Shown here piece after piece: positions 37,178 through 51,400 of a stretch of 64,000 nucleotides of DNA. This DNA is from Ptiloglossa arizonensis (lineage: Eukaryota; Arthropoda; Insecta; Hymenoptera; Colletidae). Each line of letters opens with the position of its first letter. Position 1 is the stretch's first letter. The stretch spans positions 124,001 through 188,000 of the forward strand of contig NW_027478922.1 of assembly GCF_051014685.1 (NCBI RefSeq). Direction: 5' to 3'. The translations under genes were made by a program, and so were the position numbers. The notes under the pieces were generated by a model. That model saw nothing but the letters and a program-made list of their open reading frames with translations. It was not told the origin of the DNA and did not search any database.

Positions 37178-40100
37178 AGTAGAAACTCGCCCGATTACAA
37201 CGGTATGCGTACTTTTCCCCTAGGCCGTTCTAGTTATTCGTTTCGAGCATCAGAACTGTGATAATTTTGAGTTTCTCAACCGTTTCTTACCTCCAAACTG
37301 CCATATCTCGCGAACGGATTGACCAATCCGCAAAATTTCTGTTGCATCTGAAAGTAGAAACTCGCCCGATTACAACCGTATGCGTACTTTTCCCCTAGGC
37401 CGTTCTAGTTATTCGTTTCGAGCATCAGAACTGCGAAAATTTTGAGTTTCTCAAGCGTTTCCTACCTCCAAACTGCCATATCTCGCGAATGGATTGACCA
37501 ATCCGCAAAATTTCTGTTGCATCTGAAAGTAGAAGCTCGCCCGATTACAACGGTATGCGTACTTTTCCCCTAGTCCGTTCTAGTTATTCGTTTCGAGCAT
37601 CAGAACTGCGAAAATTTTGAGTTTCTCAAGCGTTTCTTACCTCCAAACTGCCATATCTCGCGAACGGATTGACTAATCCGCAAAATTTCAGTTGCATCTG
37701 AAAGTAGAAACTCGCCCGATTACAACCGTATGCGTACTTTTCCCCTAGGCCGTTCTAGTTCTCCGTTTCGAGCATCAGAACTGCGAAAATTTTGAGTTTC
37801 TCAAGCGTTTCTTACATCCAAACTGCCATATCTCGCGAACGGATTGACCAATCTGCAAAATTTTTGTTGCATCTGAAAGTAGAAACTCGCCCGATTACAA
37901 CTGTATGCGTACTTTTCCCCTCGTCCGTTCTAGTTATTCGTTTCGAGCATCAGAACTGCGAAAATTTTGAGTTTCTGAAGCGTTTCTTACCTCCAAACTG
38001 CCATATCTCGCGAACGGATTGACCAATCCGCAAAATTTCTGTTGCATCTGAAAGTAGAAACTCGCCCGATTACAACGGTATGCGTACTTTTCCCCTAGTC
38101 CGTTCTAGTTATTCGTTTCGAACATCAGAACTGCGAAAATTTTGAGTTTCTCAAGCGTTTGTTACCTCCAAACTGCCATATCTCGCGAACGGATTGACTA
38201 ATCCGCAAAATTTCTGTTGCATCTGAAAGTAGAAACTCGCCCGATTACAACGGTATGCGTACTTTTCCCCTAGGCCGTTCTAGTTATTCGTTTCGAGCAT
38301 CAGAACTGCGAAAATTTTGAGTTTCTCAAGCGTTTCTTACCTCCAAACTGCCATATCTCGCGAACGGATTGACCAATCCGCAAAATTTCTGTTGCATCTG
38401 AAAGTAGAAACTCGCCCGATTACAACGGTGTGCGTACTTTTCCCCTAGGCCGTTCTGGTTATTCGTTTCGAGCATCAGAACTGTGATAATTTTGAGTTTC
38501 TCAAGCGTTTCTTACTTCCAAACTGCCATATCTCGCGAACGGATTGACCAATCCGCAAAATTTCTGTTGCATCTGAAAGTAGAAACTTGCCCGATTACAA
38601 CTGTATGCGTACTTTTCCCCTAGGCCGTTGTAGTTATTCGTTTCGAGCATGAGAACTGCGAAAATTTTGGGTTTCTCAAGCGTTGCTTACCTCCAAACTG
38701 CCATATCTCGCGAACGGATTGACCAATCCGCAAAATTTCTGCTGCATCTGAAAGTAGAAAGTCGCCCGATTACAACGGTATGCGTACTTTTCCCCTAGAC
38801 CGTTCTAGTTATTCGTTTCGAGCATCAGAACTGCGAAAATTTTGAGTTTCTCAAGCGTTTCTTACCTCCAAACTGCCATATCTCGCGAACGGATTGACCA
38901 ATCCGCAAAATTTCTGTTGCATCTGAAAGTAGAAACTCGCCCGTTTACAACGGTATGCGTACTTTTCCCCCATGCCGTTCTAGTTATTCGTTTCGAGCAT
39001 CAGAACTGCGAAAATTTTGAGTTTCTCAAGCGTTTCTTACCTCCAAACTGCCATATCTCGCGAACGGATTGACCACTCCGCAAAATTTCGGTTGCATCTG
39101 AAAGTAGAAACTCGCCCGATTACAACCGTATGCGTACTTTTCCCCTAGAACGTTCTAGTTATGCTTGTCGAACATCAGAACTGCGAAAATTTTGAGTTTC
39201 TCAAGCGTTTCTTACCTCCAAACTGCCATATCTCGCGAACGGATTGACCAATCCGCAAAATTTCTGTTGCATCTGAGAGTAGAAACTCGCCCGATTACAA
39301 CGGTATGCGTACTTTTCCCCTAGGCCGTTCTAGTTATTCGTTTCGAGCATCAGAACTGTGATAATTTTGAGTTTCTCAACCGTTTCTTACCTCCAAACTG
39401 CCATATCTCGCGAACGGATTGACCAATCCGCAAAATTTCTGTTGCATCTGAAAGTAGAAACTCGCCCGATTACAACCGTATGCGTACTTTTCCCCTAGGC
39501 CGTTCTAGTTATTCGTTTCGAGCATCAGAACTGCGAAAATTTTGAGTTTCTCAAGCGTTTCCTACCTCCAAACTGCCATATCTCGCGAATGGATTGACCA
39601 ATCCGCAAAATTTCTGTTGCATCTGAAAGTAGAAGCTCGCCCGATTACAACGGTATGCGTACTTTTCCCCTAGTCCGTTCTAGTTATTCGTTTCGAGCAT
39701 CAGAACTGCGAAAATTTTGAGTTTCTCAAGCGTTTCTTACCTCCAAACTGCCATATCTCGCGAACGGATTGACTAATCCGCAAAATTTCAGTTGCATCTG
39801 AAAGTAGAAACTCGCCCGATTACAACCGTATGCGTACTTTTCCCCTAGGCCGTTCTAGTTCTCCGTTTCGAGCATCAGAACTGCGAAAATTTTGAGTTTC
39901 TCAAGCGTTTCTTACATCCAAACTGCCATATCTCGCGAACGGATTGACCAATCTGCAAAATTTTTGTTGCATCTGAAAGTAGAAACTCGCCCGATTACAA
40001 CTGTATGCGTACTTTTCCCCTCGTCCGTTCTAGTTATTCGTTTCGAGCATCAGAACTGCGAAAATTTTGAGTTTCTGAAGCGTTTCTTACCTCCAAACTG

Positions 40101-41423
40101 CCATATCTCGCGAACGGATTGACCAATCCGCAAAATTTCTGTTGCATCTGAAAGTAGAAACTCGCCCGATTACAACGGTATGCGTACTTTTCCCCTAGTC
40201 CGTTCTAGTTATTCGTTTCGAACATCAGAACTGCGAAAATTTTGAGTTTCTCAAGCGTTTGTTACCTCCAAACTGCCATATCTCGCGAACGGATTGACTA
40301 ATCCGCAAAATTTCTGTTGCATCTGAAAGTAGAAACTCGCCCGATTACAACGGTATGCGTACTTTTCCCCTAGGCCGTTCTAGTTATTCGTTTCGAGCAT
40401 CAGAACTGCGAAAATTTTGAGTTTCTCAAGCGTTTCTTACCTCCAAACTGCCATATCTCGCGAACGGATTGACCAATCCGCAAAATTTCTGTTGCATCTG
40501 AAAGTAGAAACTCGCCCGATTACAACGGTGTGCGTACTTTTCCCCTAGGCCGTTCTGGTTATTCGTTTCGAGCATCAGAACTGTGATAATTTTGAGTTTC
40601 TCAAGCGTTTCTTACTTCCAAACTGCCATATCTCGCGAACGGATTGACCAATCCGCAAAATTTCTGTTGCATCTGAAAGTAGAAACTTGCCCGATTACAA
40701 CTGTATGCGTACTTTTCCCCTAGGCCGTTGTAGTTATTCGTTTCGAGCATGAGAACTGCGAAAATTTTGGGTTTCTCAAGCGTTGCTTACCTCCAAACTG
40801 CCATATCTCGCGAACGGATTGACCAATCCGCAAAATTTCTGCTGCATCTGAAAGTAGAAAGTCGCCCGATTACAACGGTATGCGTACTTTTCCCCTAGAC
40901 CGTTCTAGTTATTCGTTTCGAGCATCAGAACTGCGAAAATTTTGAGTTTCTCAAGCGTTTCTTACCTCCAAACTGCCATATCTCGCGAACGGATTGACCA
41001 ATCCGCAAAATTTCTGTTGCATCTGAAAGTAGAAACTCGCCCGTTTACAACGGTATGCGTACTTTTCCCCCATGCCGTTCTAGTTATTCGTTTCGAGCAT
41101 CAGAACTGCGAAAATTTTGAGTTTCTCAAGCGTTTCTTACCTCCAAACTGCCATATCTCGCGAACGGATTGACCACTCCGCAAAATTTCGGTTGCATCTG
41201 AAAGTAGAAACTCGCCCGATTACAACCGTATGCGTACTTTTCCCCTAGAACGTTCTAGTTATGCTTGTCGAACATCAGAACTGCGAAAATTTTGAGTTTC
41301 TCAAGCGTTTCTTACCTCCAAACTGCCATATCTCGCGAACGGATTGACCAATCCGCAAAATTTCTGTTGCATCTGAGAGTAGAAACTCGCCCGATTACAA
41401 CGGTATGCGTACTTTTCCCCTAG
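37178..41423 (+). repeat. Twelve-unit (2,100-bp) tandem duplication
   Basis: Bases 37,178-39,323 match 39,278-41,423 at an offset of 2,100 bp, with no difference that I could see. Paired marks are cgaacatcag with gttacctcc (near 38,120 and 40,220), tttctgctgc with agaaagtcgc (near 38,740 and 40,840), cccgtttac with cccccatgccg (near 38,940 and 41,040), accactccgc with tttcggttgc (near 39,075 and 41,175), the ctagaacgttctag palindrome, and atctgagagt. The join lies in 39,278-39,323, just after the atctgagagt marker. Confidence 0.94.
39145..39158. other. Perfect 14-bp palindrome ctagaacgttctag (variant monomer)
   Basis: The usual ctagaccgttctag or ctaggccgttctag becomes a perfect palindrome in units that read ctagaacgttctag. 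I count eight copies: here and at 41,245-41,258, 43,870-43,883, 57,170-57,183, 58,045-58,058, 59,620-59,633, 61,020-61,033 and 62,420-62,433. All sit in units with an atgcttgtcg segment, so they look like descendants of one variant carried along with the 12-, 15- and 8-unit blocks. Confidence 0.75.
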
Positions 41424-44400
41424 ACCGTTCTAGTTATTCGTTTCGAGCATCAGAACTGCGAAAATGTTGAGTTTCTCAAGCGGTGTTTACCTACAAACTG
41501 CCATATCTCGCGAACGGATTGACTAATCCGCAAAATTTCTGTTGCATCTGAAAGTAGAAACTCGCCCGATTACAACGGTATGCGTACTTTTCCCCTAGAC
41601 CGTTCTAGTTATGCTTGTCGATCATCAGAACTGCGAAAATTTTGAGTTTCTCAAGCGTTTCGTACATACAAACTGCCATATCTCGCGAACGGATTGACCA
41701 ATCCGCAAAATTTCTGTTGCATCTGAAAGTAGAAACTCGCCCGATTACAACGATATGCGTACTTTTCCCCTAGGCCGTTGTTGTTATTCGTTTCCAGCAT
41801 GAGAACTGCGAAAATTTTGGGTTTCTCAAGCGCTGCTTACTTCCAAACTGCCATATCTCGCGAACGGATTGACCAATCCGCAAAATTTCTGTTGCATCTG
41901 AAAGTAGAAACTCGCCCGATTACAACGGTATGCGTACTTTTCCCCTAGGCCGTTCTGGTTATTCGTTTCGAGCATCAGAACTGTGATAATTTTGAGTTTC
42001 TCAACCGTTTCTTACCTCCAAACTGCCATATCTCGCGAACGGATTGACCAATCCGCAAAATTTCTGTTGCATCTGAAAGTAGAAACTCGCCCGATTACAA
42101 CGGTATGCGTACTTTTCCCCTAGGCCGTTCTAGTTATTCGTTTCGAGCATCAGAACTGCGAAAATTTTGAGTTTCTCAAGCGTTTCCTACCTCCAAACTG
42201 CCATATCTCGCGAATGGATTGACCAATCCGCAAAATTTCTGTTGCATCTGAAAGTAGAAGCTCGCCCGATTACAACGGTATGCGTACTTTTCCCCTAGTC
42301 CGTTCTAGTTATTCGTTTCGAGCATCAGAACTGCGAAAATTTTGAGTTTCTCAAGCGTTTCTTACCTCCAAACTGCCATATCTCGCGAACGGATTGACTA
42401 ATCCGCAAAATTTCAGTTGCATCTGAAAGTAGAAACTCGCCCGATTACAACGGTATGCGTACTTTTCCCCTAGGCCGTTCTAGTTCTCCGTTTCGAGCAT
42501 CAGAACTGCGAAAATTTTGAGTTTCTCAAGCGTTTCTTACATCCAAACTGCCATATCTCGCGAACGGATTGACCAATCCGCAAAATTTTTGTTGCATCTG
42601 AAAGTAGAAACTCGCCCGATTACAACTGTATGCGTACTTTTCCCCTCGTCCGTTCTAGTTATTCGTTTCGAGCATCAGAACTGCGAAAATTTTGAGTTTC
42701 TGAAGCGTTTCTTTCCTCCAATCTGCCATATCTCGCGAACGGATTAAACAATCCGCAAAATTGCTGTTGCATCTGAAAGTAGAAACTCGCCCGATTACAA
42801 CGGTATGCGTACTTTTCCCCTAGTCCGTTCTAGTTATTCGTTTCGAACATCAGAACTGCGAAAATTTTGAGTTTCTCAAGCGTTTGTTACCTCCAAACTG
42901 CCATATCTCGCGAACGGATTGACTAATCCGCAAAATTTCTGTTGCATCTGAAAGTAGAAACTCGCCCGATTACAACGGTATGCGTACTTTTCCCCTAGGC
43001 CGTTCTAGTTATTCGTTTCGAGCATCAGAACTGCGAAAATTTTGAGTTTCTCAAGCGTTTCTTACCTCCAAACTGCCATATCTCGCGAACGGATTGACCA
43101 ATCCGCAAAATTTCTGTTGCATCTGAAAGTAGAAACTCGCCCGATTACAACGGTGTGCGTACTTTTCCCCTAGGCCGTTCTGGTTATTCGTTTCGAGCAT
43201 CAGAACTGTGATAATTTTGAGTTTCTCAAGCGTTTCTTACTTCCAAACTGCCATATCTCGCGAACGGATTGACCAATCCGCAAAATTTCTGTTGCATCTG
43301 AAAGTAGAAACTTGCCCGATTACAACTGTATGCGTACTTTTCCCCTAGGCCGTTGTAGTTATTCGTTTCGAGCATGAGAACTGCGAAAATTTTGGGTTTC
43401 TCAAGCGTTGCTTACCTCCAAACTGCCATATCTCGCGAACGGATTGACCAATCCGCAAAATTTCTGCTGCATCTGAAAGTAGAAAGTCGCCCGATTACAA
43501 CGGTATGCGTACTTTTCCCCTAGACCGTTCTAGTTATTCGTTTCGAGCATCAGAACTGCGAAAATTTTGAGTTTCTCAAGCGTTTCTTACCTCCAAACTG
43601 CCATATCTCGCGAACGGATTGACCAATCCGCAAAATTTCTGTTGCATCTGAAAGTAGAAACTCGCCCGTTTACAACGGTATGCGTACTTTTCCCCCATGC
43701 CGTTCTAGTTATTCGTTTCGAGCATCAGAACTGCGAAAATTTTGAGTTTCTCAAGCGTTTCTTACCTCCAAACTGCCATATCTCGCGAACGGATTGACCA
43801 CTCCGCAAAATTTCGGTTGCATCTGAAAGTAGAAACTCGCCCGATTACAACCGTATGCGTACTTTTCCCCTAGAACGTTCTAGTTATGCTTGTCGAACAT
43901 CAGAACTGCGAAAATTTTGAGTTTCTCAAGCGTTTCTTACCTCCAAACTGCCATATCTCGCGAACGGATTGACCAATCCGCAAAATTTCTGTTGCATCTG
44001 AGAGTAGAAACTCGCCCGATTACAACGGTATGCGTACTTTTCCCCTAGACCGTTCTAGTTATTCGTTTCGAGCATCAGAACTGCGAAAATGTTGAGTTTC
44101 TCAAGCGGTGTTTACCTACAAACTGCCATATCTCGCGAACGGATTGACTAATCCGCAAAATTTCTGTTGCATCTGAAAGTAGAAACTCGCCCGATTACAA
44201 CGGTATGCGTACTTTTCCCCTAGACCGTTCTAGTTATGCTTGTCGATCATCAGAACTGCGAAAATTTTGAGTTTCTCAAGCGTTTCGTACATACAAACTG
44301 CCATATCTCGCGAACGGATTGACCAATCCGCAAAATTTCTGTTGCATCTGAAAGTAGAAACTCGCCCGATTACAACGATATGCGTACTTTTCCCCTAGGC

Positions 44401-45448
44401 CGTTGTTGTTATTCGTTTCCAGCATGAGAACTGCGAAAATTTTGGGTTTCTCAAGCGCTGCTTACTTCCAAACTGCCATATCTCGCGAACGGATTGACCA
44501 ATCCGCAAAATTTCTGTTGCATCTGAAAGTAGAAACTCGCCCGATTACAACGGTATGCGTACTTTTCCCCTAGGCCGTTCTGGTTATTCGTTTCGAGCAT
44601 CAGAACTGTGATAATTTTGAGTTTCTCAACCGTTTCTTACCTCCAAACTGCCATATCTCGCGAACGGATTGACCAATCCGCAAAATTTCTGTTGCATCTG
44701 AAAGTAGAAACTCGCCCGATTACAACGGTATGCGTACTTTTCCCCTAGGCCGTTCTAGTTATTCGTTTCGAGCATCAGAACTGCGAAAATTTTGAGTTTC
44801 TCAAGCGTTTCCTACCTCCAAACTGCCATATCTCGCGAATGGATTGACCAATCCGCAAAATTTCTGTTGCATCTGAAAGTAGAAGCTCGCCCGATTACAA
44901 CGGTATGCGTACTTTTCCCCTAGTCCGTTCTAGTTATTCGTTTCGAGCATCAGAACTGCGAAAATTTTGAGTTTCTCAAGCGTTTCTTACCTCCAAACTG
45001 CCATATCTCGCGAACGGATTGACTAATCCGCAAAATTTCAGTTGCATCTGAAAGTAGAAACTCGCCCGATTACAACGGTATGCGTACTTTTCCCCTAGGC
45101 CGTTCTAGTTCTCCGTTTCGAGCATCAGAACTGCGAAAATTTTGAGTTTCTCAAGCGTTTCTTACATCCAAACTGCCATATCTCGCGAACGGATTGACCA
45201 ATCCGCAAAATTTTTGTTGCATCTGAAAGTAGAAACTCGCCCGATTACAACTGTATGCGTACTTTTCCCCTCGTCCGTTCTAGTTATTCGTTTCGAGCAT
45301 CAGAACTGCGAAAATTTTGAGTTTCTGAAGCGTTTCTTTCCTCCAATCTGCCATATCTCGCGAACGGATTAAACAATCCGCAAAATTGCTGTTGCATCTG
45401 AAAGTAGAAACTCGCCCGATTACAACGGTATGCGTACTTTTCCCCTAG
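40139..45448 (+). repeat. Fifteen-unit (2,625-bp) tandem duplication
   Basis: Bases 40,139-42,823 match 42,764-45,448 at an offset of 2,625 bp. It takes in the last part of the preceding 12-unit duplication and the 41.4-42.8 kb segment shared with 30.9-32.3 kb, so it arose after both were in place. The join is narrowed to 42,764-42,823. There an aattgctg unit of the ggattaaacaatcc type runs into a tagtccg/cgaacatcag unit. Confidence 0.93.
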
Positions 45449-48400
45449 GCCGTCCTGGTTAATCGTTTCGAGCATCAGAACTGCGAAAATGTTGAGTTTC
45501 TCAAGCGTTTCTTACATCCAAACTGCCATATCTCGCGAACGGATTGACCAATCCGCAAAATTTCTGTTGCATCTGAAAGTAGAAACTCGCCCGATTACAA
45601 CGATATGCGTACTTTTCCCCTAGGCCGTTGTTGTTATTCGTTTCCAGCATGGGAACTGCGATAATTTTGGGTTTCTCAAGCGTTGCTTACCTCCAAACTG
45701 CCATATCTCGCGAACGGATTGACCAATCCGCAAAATTTCTGTTGCATCTGAAAGTAGAAACTTGCCCGATTACAACTGTATGCGTACTTTTCCCCTAGGC
45801 CGTTGTAGTTATTCGTTTCGAGCATGAGAACTGCGAAAATTTTGGGTTTCTCAAGCGTTGCTTACCTCCAAACTGCCATATCTCGCGAACGGATTGACCA
45901 ATCCGCAAGATTTCTGTTGCATCTGAAAGTAGAAACTCGCCCGATTACAACGGTATGCGTACTTTTCCCCTAGACCGTTCTAGTTATGCTTGTCGAGCAT
46001 CAGAACTGCGAAAATTTTGAGTTTCTCAAGCGTTTCTTCCCTCCAAACTGCCATATCTCGCGAACGGATTGACCAATCCGCAAAATTTCTGTTGCATCTG
46101 AAAGTAGAAACTCGCCCGATTACAACGATATGCGTACTTTTCCCCTAGGCCGTTGTTGTTATTCGTTTCCAGCATGGGAACTGCGATAATTTTGGGTTTC
46201 TCAAGCGGTGTTTACCTACAAACTGCCATATCTCGCGAACGGATTGACTAATCCGCAAAATTTCTGTTGCATCTGAAAGTAGAAACTCGCCCGATAACAA
46301 CGGTATGCGTACTTTTCCCCTAGACCGTTCTAGTTATGCTTGTCGATCATCAGAACTGCGAAAATTTTGAGTTTCTCAAGCGTTTCTTACCTCCAAACTG
46401 CCATATCTCGCGAACGGATTGACCAATCCGCAAAATTTCAGTTGCATCTGAAAGTAGAAACTCGCCCGATTACAACGATATGCGTACTTTTCCCCTAGGC
46501 CGTTGTTGTTATTCGTTTCCAGCATGAGAACTGCGAAAATTTTGGGTTTCTCAAGCGTTGCTTACCTCCAAACTGCCATATCTCGCGAACGGATTGACCA
46601 ATCCGCAAAATTTCTGTTGCATCTGAAAGTAGAAACTCGCCCGATTACAACGGTATGCGTACTTTTCCCCTAGGCCGTTCTGGTTATTCGTTTCGAGCAT
46701 CAGAACTGTGATAATTTTGAGTTTCTCAACCGTTTCTTACCTCCAAACTGCCATATCTCGCGAACGGATTCACCAATCCGCAAAATTTCTGTTGCATCTG
46801 AAAGTAGAAACTCGCCCGATTACAACCGTATGCGTACTTTTCCCCTAGGCCGTTCTAGTTATTCGTTTCGAGCATCAGAACTGCGAAAATTTTGAGTTTC
46901 TCAAGCGTTTCCTACCTCCAAACTGCCATATCTCGCGAATGGATTGACCAATCCGCAAAATTTCTGTTGCATCTGAAAGTAGAAGCTCGCCCGATTACAA
47001 CGGTATGCGTACTTTTCCCCTAGTCCGTTCTAGTTATTCGTTTCGAGCATCAGAACTGCGAAAATATTGAGTTTCTCAAGCGTTTCTTACCTCCAAACTG
47101 CCATATCTCGCGAACGGATTGACTAATCCGCAAAATTTCAGTTGCATCTGAAAGTAGAAACTCGCCCGATTACAACCGTATGCGTACTTTTCCCCTAGGC
47201 CGTTCTAGTTCTCCGTTTCGAGCATCAGAACTGCGAAAATTTTGAGTTTCTCAAGCGTTTCTTACATCCAAACTGCCATATCTCGCGAACGGATTGACCA
47301 ATCTGCAAAATTTTTGTTGCATCTGAAAGTAGAAACTCGCCCGATTACAACTGTATGCGTACTTTTCCCCTCGTCCGTTCTAGTTATTCGTTTCGAGCAT
47401 CAGAACTGCGAAAATTTTGAGTTTCTGAAGCGTTTCTTACCTCCAAACTGCCATATCTCGCGAACGGATTGACCAATCCGCAAAATTTCTGTTGCATCTG
47501 AAAGTAGAAACTCGCCCGATTACAACGGTATGCGTACTTTTCCCCTAGTCCGTTCTAGTTATTCGTTTCGAGCATCAGAACTGCGAAAATTTTGAGTTTC
47601 TCAAGCGTTTCTTACCTCCAAACTGCCATATCTCGCGAACGGATTGACTAATCCGCAAAATTTCTGTTGCATCTGAAAGTAGAAACTCGCCCGATTACAA
47701 CGGTATGCGTACTTTTCCCCTAGGCCGTTCTAGTTATTCGTTTCGAGCATCAGAACTGCGAAAATTTTGAGTTTCTCAAGCGTTTCTTACCTCCAAACTG
47801 CCATATCTCGCGAACGGATTGACCAATCCGCAAAATTTCTGTTGCATCTGAAAGTAGAAACTCGCCCGATTACAACGGTGTGCGTACTTTTCCCCTAGGC
47901 CGTTCTAGTTCTCCGTTTCGAGCATCAGAACTGCGAAAATTTTGAGTTTCTCAAGCGTTTCTTACATCCAAACTGCCATATCTCGCGAACGGATTGACCA
48001 ATCCGCAAAATTTTTGTTGCATCTGAAAGTAGAAACTCGCCCGATTACAACTGTATGCGTACTTTTCCCCTCGTCCGTTCTAGTTATTCGTTTCGAGCAT
48101 CAGAACTGCGAAAATTTTGAGTTTCTGAAGCGTTTCTTTCCTCCAATCTGCCATATCTCGCGAACGGATTAAACAATCCGCAAAATTGCTGTTGCATCTG
48201 AAAGTAGAAACTCGCCCGATTACAACGGTATGCGTACTTTTCCCCTAGGCCGTCCTAGTTAATCGTTTCGAGCATCAGAACTGCGAAAATGTTGAGTTTC
48301 TCAAGCGTTTCTTACATCCAAACTGCCATATCTCGCGAACGGATTGACCAATCCGCAAAATTTCTGTTGCATCTGAAAGTAGAAACTCGCCCGATTACAA

Positions 48401-51400
48401 CGATATGCGTACTTTTCCCCTAGGCCGTTGTTGTTATTCGTTTCCAGCATGGGAACTGCGAAAATTTTGGGTTTCTCAAGCGTTGCTTACCTCCAAACTG
48501 CCATATCTCGCGAACGGATTGACCAATCCGCAAAATTTCTGTTGCATCTGAAAGTAGAAACTTGCCCGATTACAACTGTATGCGTACTTTTCCCCTAGGC
48601 CGTTGTAGTTATTCGTTTCGAGCATGAGAACTGCGAAAATTTTGGGTTTCTCAAGCGTTGCTTACCTCCAAACTGCCATATCTCGCGAACGGATTGACCA
48701 ATCCGCAAGATTTCTGTTGCATCTGAAAGTAGAAACTCGCCCGATTACAACGGTATGCGTACTTTTCCCCTAGACCGTTCTAGTTATGCTTGTCGAGCAT
48801 CAGAACTGCGAAAATTTTGAGTTTCTCAAGCGTTTCTTCCCTCCAAACTGCCATATCTCGCGAACGGATTGACTAATCCGCAAAATTTCTGTTGCATCTG
48901 AAAGTAGAAACACGCCCGATTACAACGGTATGCGTACTTTTCCCCTAGACCGTTCTAGTTAGTCGTTTCGAGCATCAGAACTGCGAAAATGTTGAGTTTC
49001 TCAAGCGGTGTTTACCTACAAACTGCCATATCTCGCGAACGGATTGACTAATCCGCAAAATTTCTGTTGCATCTGAAAGTAGAAACTCGCCCGATAACAA
49101 CGGTATGCGTACTTTTCCCCTAGACCGTTCTAGTTATGCTTGTCGATCATCAGAACTGCGAAAATTTTGAGTTTCTCAAGCGTTTCTTACCTCCTAACTG
49201 CCATATCTCGCGAACGGATTGACCAATCCGCAAAATTTCAGTTGCATCTGAAAGTAGAAACTCGCCCGATTACAACGATATGCGTACTTTTCCCCTAGGC
49301 CGTTGTTGTTATTCGTTTCCAGCATGAGAACTGCGAAAATTTTGGGTTTCTCAAGCGTTGCTTACCTCCAAACTGCCATATCTCGCGAACGGATTGACCA
49401 ATCCGCAAAATTTCTGTTGCATCTGAAAGTAGAAACTCGCCCGATTACAACGGTATGCGTACTTTTCCCCTAGGCCGTTCTGGTTATTCGTTTCGAGCAT
49501 CAGAACTGTGATAATTTTGAGTTTCTCAACCGTTTCTTACCTCCAAACTGCCATATCTCGCGAACGGATTGACTAATCCGCAAAATTTCTGTTGCATCTG
49601 AAAGTAGAAACTCGCCCGATAACAACGGTATGCGTACTTTTCCCCTAGACCGTTCTAGTTATGCTTGTCGATCATCAGAACTGCGAAAATTTTGAGTTTC
49701 TCAAGCGTTTCTTACCTCCTAACTGCCATATCTCGCGAACGGATTGACCAATCCGCAAAATTTCAGTTGCATCTGAAAGTAGAAACTCGCCCGATTACAA
49801 CGGTATGCGTACTTTTCCCCTAGGCCGTTCTAGTTATTCGTTTCGAGCATCAGAACTGCAAAAATGTTGAGTTTCTCAAGCGTTTCTTACCTACAAACTG
49901 CCATATCTCGCGAACGGATTGACCAATCCGCAAAATTTCTGTTGCATCTGAAAGTAGAAACTCGCCCGATTACAACGATATGCGTACTTTTCCCCTAGGC
50001 CGTTGTTGTTATTCGTTTCCAGCATGAGAACTGCGAAAATTTTGGGTTTCTCAAGCGCTGCTTACTTCCAAACTGCCATATCTCGCGAACGGATTGACCA
50101 ATCCGCAAAATTTCTGTTGCATCTGAAAGTAGAAACTCGCCCGATTACAACGGTATGCGTACTTTTCCCCTAGGCCGTTCTGGTTATTCGTTTCGAGCAT
50201 CAGAACTGTGATAATTTTGAGTTTCTCAACCGTTTCTTACCTCCAAACTGCCATATCTCGCGAACGGATTGACCAATCCGCAAAATTTCTGTTGCATCTG
50301 AAAGTAGAAACTCGCCCGATTACAACGGTATGCGTACTTTTCCCCTAGGCCGTTCTAGTTATTCGTTTCGAGCATCAGAACTGCGAAAATTTTGAGTTTC
50401 TCAAGCGTTTCCTACCTCCAAACTGCCATATCTCGCGAATGGATTGACCAATCCGCAAAATTTCTGTTGCATCTGAAAGTAGAAGCTCGCCCGATTACAA
50501 CGGTATGCGTACTTTTCCCCTAGTCCGTTCTAGTTATTCGTTTCGAGCATCAGAACTGCGAAAATTTTGAGTTTCTCAAGCGTTTCTTACCTCCAAACTG
50601 CCATATCTCGCGAACGGATTGACTAATCCGCAAAATTTCAGTTGCATCTGAAAGTAGAAACTCGCCCGATTACAACGGTATGCGTACTTTTCCCCTAGGC
50701 CGTTCTAGTTCTCCGTTTCGAGCATCAGAACTGCGAAAATTTTGAGTTTCTCAAGCGTTTCTTACATCCAAACTGCCATATCTCGCGAACGGATTGACCA
50801 ATCCGCAAAATTTTTGTTGCATCTGAAAGTAGAAACTCGCCCGATTACAACTGTATGCGTACTTTTCCCCTCGTCCGTTCTAGTTATTCGTTTCGAGCAT
50901 CAGAACTGCGAAAATTTTGAGTTTCTGAAGCGTTTCTTTCCTCCAATCTGCCATATCTCGCGAACGGATTAAACAATCCGCAAAATTGCTGTTGCATCTG
51001 AAAGTAGAAACTCGCCCGATTACAACGGTATGCGTACTTTTCCCCTAGGCCGTCCTGGTTAATCGTTTCGAGCATCAGAACTGCGAAAATGTTGAGTTTC
51101 TCAAGCGTTTCTTACATCCAAACTGCCATATCTCGCGAACGGATTGACCAATCCGCAAAATTTCTGTTGCATCTGAAAGTAGAAACTCGCCCGATTACAA
51201 CGATATGCGTACTTTTCCCCTAGGCCGTTGTTGTTATTCGTTTCCAGCATGGGAACTGCGATAATTTTGGGTTTCTCAAGCGTTGCTTACCTCCAAACTG
51301 CCATATCTCGCGAACGGATTGACCAATCCGCAAAATTTCTGTTGCATCTGAAAGTAGAAACTTGCCCGATTACAACTGTATGCGTACTTTTCCCCTAGGC

